A stretch of 64,000 nt of DNA from Bolinopsis microptera (taxonomy: Eukaryota; Ctenophora; Tentaculata; Lobata; Bolinopsidae): NCBI RefSeq assembly GCF_026151205.1, contig NC_087075.1, positions 5,324,858 through 5,388,857 on the forward strand. The letters run 5' to 3'. This document shows positions 16,524 to 30,328 of this stretch, one piece after another. The notes beneath the pieces were generated by a model. The model had not been told where the DNA came from, did no database searches, and worked only from the letters and a program-made list of their open reading frames with translations. The position numbers were made by a program, and so were the translations under genes. The first letter of the stretch is position 1. Each line of letters begins with the position of its first letter.

Positions 16524-16550
16524 CCCCCCCCCCCCCCCCCCCCCCCCCCC
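16524..16550. repeat. 27-base poly-C tract
   Basis: An uninterrupted C run follows TCTA and is followed by GGCCCCCTGG. It resembles the poly-C ends of the small elements at 24562-24951 and 40776-41102, but no partner poly-G end is seen nearby. Confidence 0.9.
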
Positions 16551-17355
16551 GGCCCCCTGGAATCACATCACATTACCCTGCTGACCAACCTTCCAGAACT
16601 ATTATTGTACTCTTGCAGAATATTCTCGTGATCATTCATTATTCCTTGGTAGATTGTTCTCCTCTCCCATTAATGTAATGCATTTTGTTATTTAGCAGTC
16701 TGCCTATTGCTGAGACACGAGATTATTGTACCGCTAATATGTGTGCTTTTTAAATTATAATTGCATTTAACAGTAATGAATTTATTAGTCAGTAAAAGAT
16801 CCGATTGTGATCGGCATTTTTGTTTTTCCCTCTTTTTTGTTTGTTTGTTTGTTTGGTTTTACGTATCAGATGCAAGGCTAGATTTAAAATTGTCCTTTAA
16901 GGTCAAAATCGTTCTCAGTAGAATGTTCTCAAGTAAGTTTCTAGAATTTTCTAAATCTTATAAATGTTAGTCAGATTTTATAGAAAAAGCTGTTTTTATT
17001 CTCTGGTTAAAGTTTGTTTCTATATTAGATTTAATTTATGTTTTCGAATATATAATTATAATCATTGTTTTAGTAAATTCTTTTTGATTCATTACAGAAT
17101 ACAGGTAATAAATGTATTATATAAAGTTTGTGAATTTGTTGAGTTTTAGTTCAAGTAAAGGTTTCAGAAACAAACTTATATGCGATTGATGTTGTTTATT
17201 AAAAATTAGCACAAATAATCATTAATCACTTGAATTTAGAGCTTATCTAAAATTGCTATCGTAACTGTTCAAAAAGTGTATTTATTATTTATCCTAAATT
17301 TAACCATCCATTTAACTAATTATTCAACTTATTTTCTAATTGATAGATTAACTAA

Positions 17356-21718
<4,363 letters not shown>

Positions 21719-22411
21719 AGCCTGCTTAGTAGCTTTCAATATTATTATGTTTAGTTTATGAGTTAGTAGTCCAGGCTAGTGTTTTTGGACTGAACAGTTT
21801 AAGCTTTGATTTATTTCATATAGTACTATTAATTATGGTTCTGAATTTTTGAGCAATATTGTTTTCCAAACTTTGAATTTTTCGTTCGCTATGTTTTCCA
21901 CGTTTTAGTGCATACAATTAAATTTTTCTAACTTTCTTTTGGAAGACTATTAAATTATTAATTTCGCACATCTTCATTAAATTATCTAGACGCATGGTTT
22001 AGATCTAAGAGTTTTAATGTTCGTGTGACAAAGAATGTCAAAATTAGAATATATTTATAACTAGCTTGTCATGTTTGATAAGAATTTGTTGTAAAGTCAC
22101 GAGTTTTAATTCTAAGACTAATGGAATTATTTCTAAATTTATTTTTAAACTAAACATCAATAATGAAGATTAAAGATTAAATATAAATGTGTCATGTGGT
22201 TGATTATGCCAATTTCCAAACCTTCGCCGTAAAATTGCAAAAAAACTGACTTTCGGCCCAAAAGTAGACAAAGGAACCATTAATTTTGTTTCACGTCGTA
22301 ACCCCCATTAATTGTTCACTTAATTTTACTTATATATAGTGTATCGGCCATCGGGGCGAAAGCCACGAAATAGGCGCGCACTCGTGCGGCGCGGGCCTAC
22401 AACACGTGTAT
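21719..22411. other. Enolase 3' UTR and spacer
   Basis: AT-rich downstream sequence with no recognised gene. No perfect AATAAA was found close to the stop. The right part leads into the inverted-repeat element at 22412. Confidence 0.45.
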
Positions 22412-22553
22412 TTGTAGCGCGATGCACTACTGGGTCGCGCGCGCATCAAATAATGCTTCTCGCAACCACAAAAGCCACCGTATGCAGATCGGCGAGATGC
22501 GAAGGATCGACATCGTGAATCAAAAATAGTATCAAAATTTAGCCATTATTTTA

Positions 22554-22595
22554 GGATTTTTCTGCCGAGGAACATGTTCCTCGGCAGAAAAATCC
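22554..22595. repeat. Perfect 42-bp palindrome
   Basis: Each 21-base half reads GGATTTTTCTGCCGAGGAACA then its exact reverse complement, with no spacer, inside the inverted-repeat element. Confidence 0.95.
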
Positions 22596-22926
22596 ATCGA
22601 ACTAAAATCAAAATTTGAAACTTTTTGCGCACACTTCATTGCATTTTTGGTACTTTAGTGCTCAATATGCTATATTTTACGCAAATTTTTCCACGTATAT
22701 TACTTTCGCTTTTACTAAATCGCTCGCCCAAATTTTAAGAAAAATCTTGTGAAAAGGCCCTTTGGGCATGAAATTGAAAGTAATCTGAATCGGTGTATTT
22801 TTGGACGCTGATTCCGAATCACCCCCATACCATGACGTAGGGTTAAAATGCTTCCCTGGAGAGTTATGGGAAAAAAACCGTTTTGGTCACGTGACAGGCT
22901 AGTAAAATACTAATTTGATTGTTTAG

Positions 22927-23015
22927 GGCTCGGGTTAGGGTTAGGGTTGTGGTAAGGGTTATGGTTAGCTTCGGCCCTTTGGGGTTATGGTTAGGGTTAG
23001 GGTTGAGATTAGGGT
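22927..23015 (+). repeat. Interstitial telomere-like (TTAGGG) tract
   Basis: GGGTTAGGGTTAGGGTT, a degenerate middle, then GGTTAGGGTTAGGGTTGAGA and AGGGTTT give roughly six TTAGGG matches. TTAGGG is the common metazoan telomere repeat. It is embedded in the element, so it is probably part of that repeat rather than a fossil chromosome end. Confidence 0.85.
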
Positions 23016-23250
23016 TTATGTAAAACCGTTTTGTACGGCTGCAAAACCATAAATACCAAAGTCACGTGAAATTTTTGGGCGAGCGAATTAGTAAGAGCCT
23101 TGATTCACGATGTCAATCCTTCGCATCTCTCCGATCTGCATGTGGTTGCGAGAAGCATTATTTGATGCGCGCGCGACCCAGTAGTGCATCGCGCTACAAG
23201 TAAGAGCCATATTACTTTACACGATATATCGTGTAATATAAGGATTGTTC

Positions 23251-23325
23251 CCGCAAGATCGGCGAGATATACCATTGGGCTGCACGCCGATCTGCGGAGG
23301 TCGAAGGATAGACATCGTGAATCAT
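23251..23325. mobile_element. Extra degenerate inverted-repeat arm next to the MITE
   Basis: The sequence AAGATCGGCGAGATATACCA, then CGCCGATCTGC and GGATAGACATCGTGAATCA, repeats the inner arm of the element at 22412-23199 in direct orientation to its left arm. A short palindrome (TTACACGATATATCGTGTAA, 23216-23235) precedes it. This suggests a nested or second partial copy. Confidence 0.6.
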
Positions 23326-23790
23326 TATTTAAAATGATATTTGGAAATCGAACAAAAATTTGAGGCGCGCATATTTTCGACAACTTACACTTTAATGTGA
23401 AAATCGAGCGCTAAAGTGAATACAGTTATATTTTTACAAGAATACCTTTTTAGTGATATCATAATTCACTTCAGAACTAACTCTCGTCTTAGCTGTTTGG
23501 TAGTAGTTGCTCGTGCTGCCTGATGCAGTCTCCCAGCCATACAATGCAACATTGGTACCCATTACAAATTAATAATACACGAACTTTATCTTCTGCTTTC
23601 CTTTTCTTACGTACCTCCTCAACAATCTTCTTACTAGCTTTTGTTCTGCAGCACACCAAGTCAGGGCAGATGATCTAAACACTGCTCTAGTGCATAACAG
23701 TTCATATACTTACTCTTTTTCGAAATCAAAGCTCTTCAGGTTAACATGATTATCCACAACCCTCATCTTCAATAGAGGAATCTGGATTCA
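23326..23790. other. Spacer before LINE fragment
   Basis: No open frame or recognised gene. The last part (from about 23640) may be degraded upstream ORF sequence of the LINE that becomes open at 23793. Confidence 0.35.
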
Positions 23791-23792
23791 AC

Positions 23793-25012
23793 GTGCAAGG
23801 ATATGCAGATGACCACCAGGTATACAAAACCTTCAAACCTTGTGATCAGGTTAATGTTTTGGGTGTTCAACTTTTAAATTCCGCCAGGACCATACAGCGC
23901 TGGATGGTTGAATACTGCCTACAACTCAACCCAGGAAAAATACTTGTGATTGCCTCACCTCATGTGTTGAATCAGATATCTTTAGGAGGAGTACAGCTGA
24001 CAAATGACACGTGTATCAGATTTGTCAGCACAACAAAAAATCTTGGTTTGCAAATCGACCATCACCTTACCTTTGAGCCTCAAATCATGTCCCTAAAAAA
24101 ACATTGTTTTAGACTCCTCAGGAATGTTATCAGAAGAAAGTATCTTTTTAGTAAAACTCAGCTTAAGCTCATTGTTAATAGCATTATCGTCTGCAAACTG
24201 GATTACTGCAACGCCCTTTACTTTGGAATCAGTGACTACCTCATCCATCAGCTTCAACTTATTCAAAATGCTGCTGCTATAGCAATAGTAGGACTATATA
24301 AACATGATCATTTAGGAGATACTCTGAATGACCTTCATTGGATGCCTATCAGTTACAGAATTCAGTACAAATTATTACTTCTTGTTTATAAATGTCTAAA
24401 TGGCATGGGACCAGATTATTTAAGTACAATGTTTAAATTTGCAAACTATAATCATCTTATCTATTTGACTGAACCTAGAGTGCATACACAATATGGAGAA
24501 AGATCTTTTCAGAAAGTTGGCCCTAAATTATGGAATGAACTCCCATCTGAGATTAAGAATTGGGGGGGGGGGGGGGGGGGGGGGTAATGACTACTTTTGG
24601 GGACTTGGGGAATTACGTCAACGATTTTACCCCGAGTCCCCATGATTTTTAGTCCCCATTAGTCCCCAAAAGTCTCCATAAGTCCCCATTTAGATGATTT
24701 TTAGTCTCCATTAGTCCCCAAAAGTTTCCATTAGTCCCCATTTAGATTTATCCTACTCTTATCTTGGACAAAACATCTCGATCGTATCGTTATTAAACTA
24801 ACTTGAAAACCATAAATAACTGTCAAAAATTCTGGGGACTTATGGGGACAAATGGTGAATTACGTCAACGAGTTGACCTCTAGTCCCCACGATTTTTAGT
24901 CCCCATTAGTCCCCAAAAGTCTCCATTGGTAGTCATTACCCCCCCCCCCCCAGAATTGTACAACATTGGACTCTTTTAAAGTGTATCTGAAAACATTTCT
25001 TTTCAAACGTGC
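23793..25012 (+). mobile_element. LINE (CR1/L2-like) reverse transcriptase C-terminal half, interrupted by a 390-bp insertion
   Basis: The frame begins inside the RT palm, with GYADDHQVY matching the family's YADD active-site box. It continues through QRWMVEYCLQLNPGK, NLGLQIDHHLTF, the thumb region CKLDYCNALYFG, LHWMPISYRIQYKLLLLVYK, GMGPDYL, and a GERSFQKVGPKLWNELPSEI segment typical of CR1/L2/jockey-type elements. At 24561 the frame runs into poly-G. It resumes in phase after 24957 with CTTLDSFKVYLKTFLFKRAH, showing the inserted element split a previously continuous ORF. The 5' part of the LINE is missing, so it is inactive. The CR1/L2 assignment is by motif only. Confidence 0.85.
24562..24951. 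mobile_element. 390-bp element with poly-G start and poly-C end, flanked by AGAATT duplication
   Basis: The element starts with 23 G and ends with 13 C, next to an inverted GGGTAATGACTAC / GTAGTCATTACCC pair. It is bounded by AGAATT on both sides (24556-24561 and 24952-24957). The interior consists of AGTCCCCATTAGTCCCCAAAAGTCTCCAT-like repeats (given here only as a pattern), oriented so that both halves resemble each other. No coding frame is present. Removing the element with one AGAATT copy restores the LINE frame, which is direct evidence of insertion. Confidence 0.9.
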
Positions 25013-25293
25013 TCATAATGCTCATATGCTTACTGATTTTCAAAGCAGTCAATGGTGTTGCTCCTGCATATCTGTGTGATCTAGTAACATTTGTTAGTTC
25101 GAGTAGCAGAAGAACTTCCTCCTTACACCTACCCGTCGGATCTACAAGATCGCACCCAAGAGCGTTTCAGACTGTTGCTCCGAAATTCTGGAACCAACTA
25201 CCAATTGAAATTAAGACTTGTTCCGATGTTGATCTGTTCAAAACATTATTAAAAACGCACCTGTTTAAGAAAAGTTATGGCATGAGCGATTAA
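25013..25293 (+). mobile_element. Second LINE C-terminal fragment, joined to the first
   Basis: The peptide LLIFKAVNGVAPAYLCDLV, then RSHPRAFQTVAPKFWNQLP and a closing SDVDLFKTLLKTHLFKK, is the same terminal region as in the preceding LINE but from a different family member (GVAPAYL versus GMGPDYL). It starts where the first copy ends its own FKRAH motif, so the two copies lie head to tail. ATT-trinucleotide tails at 25546-25565 and 25788-25807 may be LINE 3' ends. Confidence 0.75.
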
Positions 25294-26666
25294 TTGACAA
25301 TATAACTTTATGTTATTTGCTTAAACTGTTTAGGATGCAACCTAATGTCATGATCTTTTTGAACTTATTAGCAATTAGACTGTTAGCACGCTTCAAAAGC
25401 ATGTCATCTTCGTTCCAAAACTTTTTATGTCCTATGCATACACTCCTTGATAGTTATCTTGATCTAGTATCTTTGTTTCACGCAATAGAGCATAAGTTTT
25501 GTGGTTTATCCACTGGGCTTAGAGTTTGTGTTTAAGCTACCAAATTTTATTATTATTATTATTATAATATTGTATCTTAATATTTTTCAATCCTAGTTTT
25601 CCCTATTTGTTTCTACTGGAAAATGCATACACATTATCGTTTATTTAGTGAATCAAGTCTAATCACCCTTATCTGGTTTAGAATATAAATGTGGGTTGCT
25701 TTTTCAGGTTTTATTGTATCCTGAACTGTTTTCGCGGCACACCTGTGCATTTTAAGTTGTTGTGCCACTATAATATAAAAGTTTAAATTATTATTATTAT
25801 TATTATTTTTCAACTATAGTACAGTATTACTGATGAAGTATCCTTAAATGATTCTTGATCTTTGGGCAGACCCTCCACATTTAACCTACGATCATGTTTC
25901 CGATCATTCGGCTGAGTCGACTGAGGAGACATTATGAAGATGATTAATTTCGCATCTGGATCTAATAGATCCTTAGCTACTCCCTAGATTAGGTGACAGT
26001 TATCTCTGATACATGCAATGATGGGTGTGGACTGTGGGTCCCCTTTTTTATTTATAGTTATAATATGGTATGGTGGGATATGGCAATTTATAAATTGATT
26101 TGCTGATTTTCTGACAAAAGTTGCATGCTTGATAGCATATATCTTTAAAAGAAAGATATGATTTTTAAGGATATTTCTAATGATTCACATTTTTGGAATG
26201 TTTCAAATGAAGTATTAGGGAGAATTGGAGGACCTAGCTATGTTAGTAATAAAGAGAAGCATAACGATTATCTTTATTTCCACCCTTTTGTGGCAAAAAA
26301 GCGATTTATAAATCTTTATTACACTGGGAAGTATGAATAGGGTTATCTTATGGGGATGCTTTTTGAATTTATTTGAAATATTTTTAATAAAGTTGTAGTT
26401 AATAATTTATTAATTTTGGTGGTAAGATATTTATATTTTTCCATACAGTATAGTGATTTGATACTTTGTAGACATGTGTGATGATGTTATGTCATAATTT
26501 TTACTTTACTTTATACTTTATAACTTTGGTGTGAATGAAAATGTTGATCCCCTAATGTCCCCTAATTTAAATCACTTTTTTAATCGCTTAGCCAATTGAG
26601 TTTAATCTTTTTCTTTAATTTTAAATAATTGACTAGTCTTATGTTCCTAAATGATCAATTTTACAG
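25294..26666. other. LINE 3' region and spacer before the TFIIIC90-like gene
   Basis: Two (ATT)n tails suggest ends of LINE copies. A 60-codon frame at 26158-26340 has no recognised homology. A candidate acceptor at 26665-26666 (TTTTACAG) just before the TFIIIC90-like start codon suggests a 5' UTR intron whose upstream exon I cannot identify. Confidence 0.4.
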
Positions 26667-26685
26667 GCGAAGGGACATCAAAAGC

Positions 26686-29600
26686 ATGGCTGAAATAGTG
26701 CTATCAGGAGCACCGATTGATTTGGATATCAACAAAAGTGGTGATCTTGCAGTTCTCACAGAGTCAAAAGTGTTTATTGTCAGTTTATCAAGAAGTAAAG
26801 ACTCTGACCTTTTGAGTAATATCTGCTTGCCAGTCAATGACTTGTTCCCTCTTTACTCCAAGGTGGACTTGCCTTTTATGGTTGGAAAAAGAGTCTGGTG
26901 GCTTCCCTCAACCAATAAGTATGATAGAGTCCTGCTCTTGACGGCAAGTTTGCAATGGTTAATTTACCGCAGGATTATTGGTTCATTGCAGTGGAGTCAA
27001 TCAAATAAATTTTCTCCTGAGCTTGACAAATATTTCAAGCATCTAAAAGGGTTGAAATTCAACAAATTTGTTGACATGCTCATGATTCATTCTACATCTA
27101 AAGCAAAAAGTATTGAGGTTAAAGAATTCCAAAGAAATTCTGCTGTTAAACAGACTTTGGTAAAGGGACAATTTGTGATAGATCATGATACAATGCCCCA
27201 ACAATATCATCTTGGTCTACAAGTTTTACAAAGGAGAAAACAGAAGAAGAAGAAAAAGAATAAAATCAGAGTAAAAAAGGAAGTAATAACTCCAGCACAT
27301 TTTGTTAGTGAAGAAGAACTTGAAAAAGATAAGGAAGAAGATGAAGAAGAAGAAAAACCAGTCATCAAACAGATCGTCAAAACCGCTTCATCTGGTGAGA
27401 AAAGGCTCATAACTTACATAATGGATGGTAAACAAAAAGGAGACCAGGTGGAAAACAATGACTGCGAGGAGAAAGTCCAATGTGTTTGTGGTGCTACTGA
27501 AGAAAACAGTTCCGAGGATGAAGAGTGGGTTGAATGTGAACTTTGTCACACTTGGCTGCATGTTGATTGTGTCGCTTACTTTCCTGAGGTACAAGACTAT
27601 TACCATTGTGATGACTGCTTAAAAGCCGATGCAAAGAAGGCTGCTCAATCTAAAAAGAAGTTGTCTAAAAAGGGAAAGAGAAAAGGGAGGCCACCAAATG
27701 AAAGGATAAACAATTCAACAATCATAACATCCCTGCCAAAACTCAATGGCTCTTTTAATAAACAGCTTTCAGAGCACAGATCAGACGACGTCAATGAAGC
27801 TAGCATAGATAAAACTTCTATCCCTGCATCTGATCTGACAAAATCTTTGAATAAATGCTGGTCTTCAGAGCAGATAACTGAAAAATTGGATAAAGTTAAC
27901 GTTGATAAAAGTCCTATCCTGGCATCAGATCTAAATAAATCTCAGGATAAACAGACTTCAAAACAACGATCTGACAAAGGTAGTAAAGCTGACAAAGATA
28001 AAATTCCTATCTCAGTAACAGATCTTAGTAAATCTCTGAATAAACAGACTTCAGAGCAGAGATCCAACAAAGATACAACTCAAATTGATGCAATAATGGA
28101 AGGGGAGTGTTCATCAAAAGACAATTCCAAACGTGTTGAAGAGGTTGTATCATCTGACTTGGACAGTGACTCCAGTTGTGGAATGATACACCACGGAAAT
28201 CACATCAACTGTCCCTGTGGCGTGGAATCAAGTGAATCAGGAGAGGAATGGGTTCAGTGTGATCAATGTGACAAGTGGCAACACCAAATATGTGTTAATT
28301 ATGCAGATGAAGATAAGACTCATTATCAGTGTCCTTCGTGCAAGCAGATCCTCACTTTCTTTGCTAACAAGAAGTTTGCACCCATAAATGCAGATTCTCT
28401 TGCTGCTAAAAAAGTTGCTCCTTCTGCAGCTAAAGAAAAGTTCAGGATACCTAAAAAATCGAAAGATAAAGATGAGGGGTTCAAAGTTGTCGGCAGCTCA
28501 AGTTGCAATCCATCAACCTTTCTTGCACAGGTTCAACCAGTTTATCTTCCTAAATCTCTAGATGAAGCTGCTCTCATTGGTGTACTGAAGTCAACAATTG
28601 GTCAGACCAAGAATAGATCTCAGTCTTCACAGGGTACAGTTCAATCATCAACTTCTCGCTCTGGCTCTGGAGACCAAAACATGTCGTCTAACAATCTATC
28701 AGGAAAAGACAATAGCAATAATAAGTTAACTGATGGAAACAGTCTTTCAATAACTGAACCCAATTCAGATGAAGTCAAAAACGGCAATCAAATCAATTCT
28801 TTTGCTTTAGTACTTTGCACGGATCGTCTCATAATTTTAAGGGGTTCTCCCAAATCCCCCTTCCAGATTTCCTCCCTTTATACATTCGATGATAGAGAAA
28901 TGTCCATGATGTCAGCTTTCAGCAATGCAGAAAACACACAACATAACATTGCAATGGTCGATTATAACTCTTGTAATGTCTTAATTTGGAAGCTTTGTTA
29001 CTGTAATGATGATGATGCAGACAAATACAGTAATAGTGTAGTGAGTCTACCTTCACTTGTGTTGACTGCAGAGACTGTTTTAACAGTTGGGGACGATAAC
29101 ATTGATAGGATGATGTGGCTAAATCAGTTTCAAATCTTAATCTTCCAGATGGGGAATGTAATCTGTTACGATGTCGGCACATTGCAGTCTATTTGGGTTA
29201 CAGTGGTTAAGTTTGTTTTCGTTACTGAATGGTTCCTCCAATCTGATAAAAAGTTAGTTGTGTTTGATAACAGCGGGTCAAATATAGTAATAGATACTGA
29301 CAATGGTAATGTTTTACACCGGAATGTAACCAATCAGAAAGACGATCTGGTTGTAAATTCACGAATTTCACCATCAAACCTGCTGAAATATGAAATGAGA
29401 ATACCATCTAACCAACTCCTTCAGTACTCCACGCCCTGCAAACTGCTTGTTTCACGCAATGAACATTTCACACAGACTCAAACTAACGATTGTTTGAGCA
29501 GAGAGCAGAACTTTCTAAAGATGAGCTTCCAATCACCTGAGCAGACTGAGAGTCTAGATATCACTAAAATACCGGAGGGGCTGTCGTGCACGATATGTGA

Positions 29601-29784
29601 TTGTGCAAATTTGACTCCATCTGACCATCCGTTCGGAGTTGTGTGCTCCAAAAAGCACACTCTTTTTATGGATCCTAACAGTAAGGTTATACTTGACCCG
29701 TTTACTGCTAAGGAGTGTGTTAATTGCAGTGTTTTCAATCATGAAACAGTGGTTAAGTGCGGGTCTTGCAAACAGACTTGTTGA
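26686..29784 (+). CDS. TFIIIC90 (GTF3C4)-like protein with two PHD fingers, 1032 aa, single coding exon
   Basis: TFIIIC90 is a subunit of the RNA polymerase III factor TFIIIC. Residues 1-175 resemble the TFIIIC delta-type beta-propeller: SGAPIDLDINKSGDLAVLTE, a VLLLTASLQWLIYRR blade and an EFQRNSAVKQTLVKGQFVID segment (human GTF3C4: FAEFQRRHSMQTPVRMEWS). A Lys/Glu-rich linker follows. PHD finger 1 is near 265-310 (CVCGATEE...ECELCHTWLHVDC...CDDC), and PHD finger 2 near 510-550 (CPCGVESS...QCDQCDKWQHQIC...CPSC), separated by three KSLNKQTSEQRS-like repeats. More propeller-like sequence resumes near 705 (SFALVLCTDRLIIL). The C-terminus has paired cysteines (CTICDC, VCSKKHT, CVNC, CGSCKQTC) like the TFIIIC zinc-binding domain. 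Start: the ATG at 26686 follows a good acceptor; an ATG at 26641 lies upstream of it. The lack of coding introns is unlike every neighbour. The PHD insertion is the odd part. The TFIIIC call is by motif and moderately sure. Confidence 0.75.
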   Translation: MAEIVLSGAPIDLDINKSGDLAVLTESKVFIVSLSRSKDSDLLSNICLPVNDLFPLYSKVDLPFMVGKRVWWLPSTNKYDRVLLLTASLQWLIYRRIIGSLQWSQSNKFSPELDKYFKHLKGLKFNKFVDMLMIHSTSKAKSIEVKEFQRNSAVKQTLVKGQFVIDHDTMPQQYHLGLQVLQRRKQKKKKKNKIRVKKEVITPAHFVSEEELEKDKEEDEEEEKPVIKQIVKTASSGEKRLITYIMDGKQKGDQVENNDCEEKVQCVCGATEENSSEDEEWVECELCHTWLHVDCVAYFPEVQDYYHCDDCLKADAKKAAQSKKKLSKKGKRKGRPPNERINNSTIITSLPKLNGSFNKQLSEHRSDDVNEASIDKTSIPASDLTKSLNKCWSSEQITEKLDKVNVDKSPILASDLNKSQDKQTSKQRSDKGSKADKDKIPISVTDLSKSLNKQTSEQRSNKDTTQIDAIMEGECSSKDNSKRVEEVVSSDLDSDSSCGMIHHGNHINCPCGVESSESGEEWVQCDQCDKWQHQICVNYADEDKTHYQCPSCKQILTFFANKKFAPINADSLAAKKVAPSAAKEKFRIPKKSKDKDEGFKVVGSSSCNPSTFLAQVQPVYLPKSLDEAALIGVLKSTIGQTKNRSQSSQGTVQSSTSRSGSGDQNMSSNNLSGKDNSNNKLTDGNSLSITEPNSDEVKNGNQINSFALVLCTDRLIILRGSPKSPFQISSLYTFDDREMSMMSAFSNAENTQHNIAMVDYNSCNVLIWKLCYCNDDDADKYSNSVVSLPSLVLTAETVLTVGDDNIDRMMWLNQFQILIFQMGNVICYDVGTLQSIWVTVVKFVFVTEWFLQSDKKLVVFDNSGSNIVIDTDNGNVLHRNVTNQKDDLVVNSRISPSNLLKYEMRIPSNQLLQYSTPCKLLVSRNEHFTQTQTNDCLSREQNFLKMSFQSPEQTESLDITKIPEGLSCTICDCANLTPSDHPFGVVCSKKHTLFMDPNSKVILDPFTAKECVNCSVFNHETVVKCGSCKQTC

Positions 29785-30328
29785 CCGCACAAAGTATTTT
29801 AATTGCTTTATTTTGTTTTAGAAAGAATGTTGTTTAATTGTTCCAGATTATGATAACCCATTCATGAATAGTGGAATGTTATTTAATGATTGATACCTGA
29901 TAACTGATAAGGCTCAATATATTCACCGATTAAAACTACATTTTAAGTTTATGTTTAGCTCTGATGTATAACTTTGACTTTCAGAAATTTTAAAAGAACT
30001 CACGTTTTATCTTTTAATACGAATTAACTTATTTTACGATTATTTATTAAGCACTGTATACTTTTGCTTGCACTTCTAAGCTAAATCTATTTCAAATCAA
30101 TTGCGAGTTTCATTCTTAACATCTTATCACACGGAAATCTAACATTATTAAAATCAGTTGCAACAAATAATAATTTCAATCAAAGCCACAATTAAAGTGG
30201 CCATAAATGTTTCCACTTTCCATCTTGTAACTGTAAAGAATCAGTTATTATTATTCCAACTTAATGATTAATTTTACAAAATTACCGACATAATCATTCA
30301 TAATCACCCACATAATTATCCACATAAT
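29785..30328. other. Spacer between TFIIIC90-like gene and p110 gene
   Basis: AT-rich, no gene seen. It must hold the 3' UTR of the TFIIIC90-like gene and the promoter of the p110 gene unless p110 has upstream non-coding exons. Confidence 0.4.

Larger units (their letters stand above)
22412..23199. mobile_element. Non-autonomous inverted-repeat element (MITE-like), 788 bp
   Basis: The ends are about 100-110-bp imperfect inverted repeats: left 22412-22523 (starting TTGTAGCGCGATGCACTACT), right 23099-23199 (ending AGTGCATCGCGCTACAA). Both arms contain GCGCGCGCATCAAATAATGC and a GATCGGCGAGATGCGAAGG block. No transposase frame is present. The interior holds a 42-bp perfect palindrome (22554-22595), a dispersed-repeat block (22791-22870) and TTAGGG-like repeats (22927-23015). 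No target-site duplication could be assigned. Confidence 0.8.

Noticed and set aside
22927-23015. A chromosome end or fusion point, from TTAGGG repeats
   Set aside because: The tract is short, degenerate, inside an inverted-repeat element, and a related tract recurs at 57918-57970 next to the same repeat.
26158-26340. 60-aa frame upstream of the TFIIIC90-like gene
   Set aside because: No recognised family, no splice support, AT-rich context; length is expected by chance.
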